The notes beneath the pieces are model-generated. The model did no database searches. It worked only from the letters and a program-made list of their open reading frames with translations, and was not told the DNA's origin. Of a stretch of 6,845 nucleotides of DNA, positions 5,631-6,845 are shown one piece after another (within the stretch, counting starts at the first letter, position 1; the number at the start of each line of letters is the position of its first letter). The DNA is from Granulosicoccaceae bacterium. GTDB lineage: Bacteria > Pseudomonadota > Gammaproteobacteria > Granulosicoccales > Granulosicoccaceae. Both the position numbers and the translations under genes were made by a program. The stretch covers positions 1 to 6,845 of the forward strand of contig JALZUX010000122.1 of the NCBI GenBank assembly GCA_023301405.1, read 5' to 3'.

Positions 5631-6812
5631 ATGACGTCTCATTATAGTGGTCCACTACAGATAGCCTCCGCCGCACTGTGCTGTTTTTGTGCTGGCTCGC
5701 TCTATGGTTGGAGTGCACTGATTCCGATCATCGAGCGCACGCTAACAAAGTCAACCGGTCAGGCCGGCTTAATATTTTCTTTTGCAATCGTGTCTTTCAC
5801 AATCGCTGTATTTACCATACCAAGACTTCCACCATCACTACAGCAGTTGTCGGGCTGTACAGTTTTCGGCATTCTTGGAGCAATATGCCTGTCCATTGCC
5901 AGCCAGTCTAGTTCCTACCTAATGTTTGTCATTTTTTTCAGTGCAGGTTTTGGTGCCGCAAGCGGAGCGATCTACATTAATGCCTTATCGATTGCATCGA
6001 AGTCTAAACATCCTAAAATATCTGCACCAATTGTCATAGCAAGCTTCGGTTTAGGAGGCGCTGTGTTTGGACCTATTTGGCGCTTGCTTGCTGCACAAGG
6101 TTGGGATTTAAGCGCCTTACTCCCAGCCAGTGCAGCCTTAGCATGCAGTGCATTCTTAACGATCGGTGCTAACCATCAATCATTCACAGCGCCAGCAGGG
6201 AAAAACTCATCTGAACCCGTTTCGACAAAAACTGTCCCGCTGTCTTCTCATTCGAAACACCTAGTTGCAATGATTTGCCTGACGTTCGGGCTAGGCTCAA
6301 TGGCCGGATTAATGGTGTTAGGGCTGGCATCAAAAATAATAGACGTTGCACAAGGTTCAGTACTGTTGTCAACTATTGCGATAGTTGGCGTGTCAGTAGG
6401 CAACACCTCTGGACGCCTTTCCGTCAGCATAATAACGTTACGCTATACGGCGATACAAAGTGTCATCGGCGCAACAGTCGTCATCAGCGTGGGCCTTATT
6501 TTCATTGCGATGACAACCAGTGGAAATGCAAGCTCGCTGATGGTGATCAGTGGATTAACCGTTGTCGCGCTGGGTTATGGCATCATCGCGTCGGCGGTAC
6601 CAACGCTTGTAAGAACCGTTTTCGAGGAAGCTCGCTTTAGTAAAGTGTTCTCAATTGTGTTTCTTGCTTGGGGGCTTGCAGGACTTACCGCGCCGTGGAT
6701 AGCTGGAATCATATTTGACCATGCTGGCTCTTTTCAACCGGCCATTATCGGCGCATTACTGCTAACCTTATGCGCATTACTTACTGCAATAAAAATTCAA
6801 AGTAGACTCTAA
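5631..6812 (+). CDS. MFS transporter, oxalate/formate antiporter (OFA)-like
   Basis: This 393-residue inner-membrane protein has about twelve hydrophobic segments. They lie near residues 9-30, 46-66, 75-92, 97-118, 130-152, 160-180, 209-230, 245-262, 272-293, 300-322, 337-360 and 368-388, with a hydrophilic central loop at 181-208. OFA-like landmarks are GSLYGWSALIPIIER (22-36), FGLGGAVFGP (139-148), FGLGSMAGLMVLG (219-231), GNTSGRLS (257-264) and AWGLAGLTAPWIAGIIFDHAGSF (from 346). Members move small organic anions, often by exchange. It is transcribed away from the CoA-ligase operon from a shared regulatory region, so it most likely imports the acid or glycoside that the operon consumes. 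An in-frame TAA at 5613-5615 makes ATG 5631 the earliest start; no Shine-Dalgarno is visible before it. The family call is good and the substrate unknown. Confidence 0.88.
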   Translation: MTSHYSGPLQIASAALCCFCAGSLYGWSALIPIIERTLTKSTGQAGLIFSFAIVSFTIAVFTIPRLPPSLQQLSGCTVFGILGAICLSIASQSSSYLMFVIFFSAGFGAASGAIYINALSIASKSKHPKISAPIVIASFGLGGAVFGPIWRLLAAQGWDLSALLPASAALACSAFLTIGANHQSFTAPAGKNSSEPVSTKTVPLSSHSKHLVAMICLTFGLGSMAGLMVLGLASKIIDVAQGSVLLSTIAIVGVSVGNTSGRLSVSIITLRYTAIQSVIGATVVISVGLIFIAMTTSGNASSLMVISGLTVVALGYGIIASAVPTLVRTVFEEARFSKVFSIVFLAWGLAGLTAPWIAGIIFDHAGSFQPAIIGALLLTLCALLTAIKIQSRL

Positions 6813-6845
6813 CGCAACTCGACTGCTAACACAGCCCTTTCCCTT

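Noticed and set aside
6275..6640. Plus-strand open frame of 121 codons inside the transporter gene
   Set aside because: It overlaps in another frame with the membrane segments of the transporter. Its translation is rich in Arg, His and Cys and has no domain character.
6813..6845. Terminator or next gene after the transporter
   Set aside because: The remaining 33 bases show no GC-rich stem with a T-run and no start codon with a ribosome-binding site.

Overview
This looks like a compact catabolic locus from a bacterial chromosome, most likely a Gram-negative proteobacterium. The support is moderate GC (about half by eye), sigma70-like promoters, tight ATGA gene overlaps and the gene families present. 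There is no taxonomic marker, so a finer placement would be a guess. I see no mobile element, tRNA, rRNA or CRISPR array.

Layout. From a divergent regulatory region at about 5443-5630, a five-gene operon runs leftward on the minus strand. Its order is a thiolase-superfamily enzyme (5442-4258), a DUF35 zinc-ribbon/OB-fold partner (4261-3848), an AMP-forming acyl-CoA synthetase (3851-2178), a GntR/HutC-type regulator with a UTRA domain (2159-1413), and a nucleoside-hydrolase-family protein (1380-298). A 12-helix MFS transporter with oxalate/formate-antiporter-like motifs runs rightward (5631-6812). The left 297 bases hold no certain gene. They contain a promoter-like sequence, an operator-like palindrome and a 46-codon reading frame (170-30) of unknown meaning. 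The last 33 bases show nothing I can name.

How the parts may work together (inference). The transporter imports a small organic acid, the ligase activates it to a CoA thioester, and the thiolase-fold/DUF35 pair cleaves a C-C bond. The thiolase-like protein keeps the fold motifs but has Gly where the nucleophilic Cys should be and Ala where the His of the GHP motif should be. It is therefore unlikely to be an ordinary thiolase. An Ltp2-type retro-aldol lyase, which also works with a DUF35 partner, is the closest precedent. No dehydrogenase or hydratase is present, which would fit a substrate that already carries a beta-hydroxy group. The nucleoside hydrolase is an odd companion and may release the acid, or an early intermediate, from an N-glycoside.

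Control. The palindrome TTGTA-AA-TACAA sits inside the 17-bp spacer of the transporter promoter, and a degenerate copy overlaps the -10 element. An 11/12 identical copy lies at the start of the leftward promoter beyond the nucleoside hydrolase gene. This suggests that the locally encoded GntR regulator controls the whole cluster and at least one more transcript to the left.
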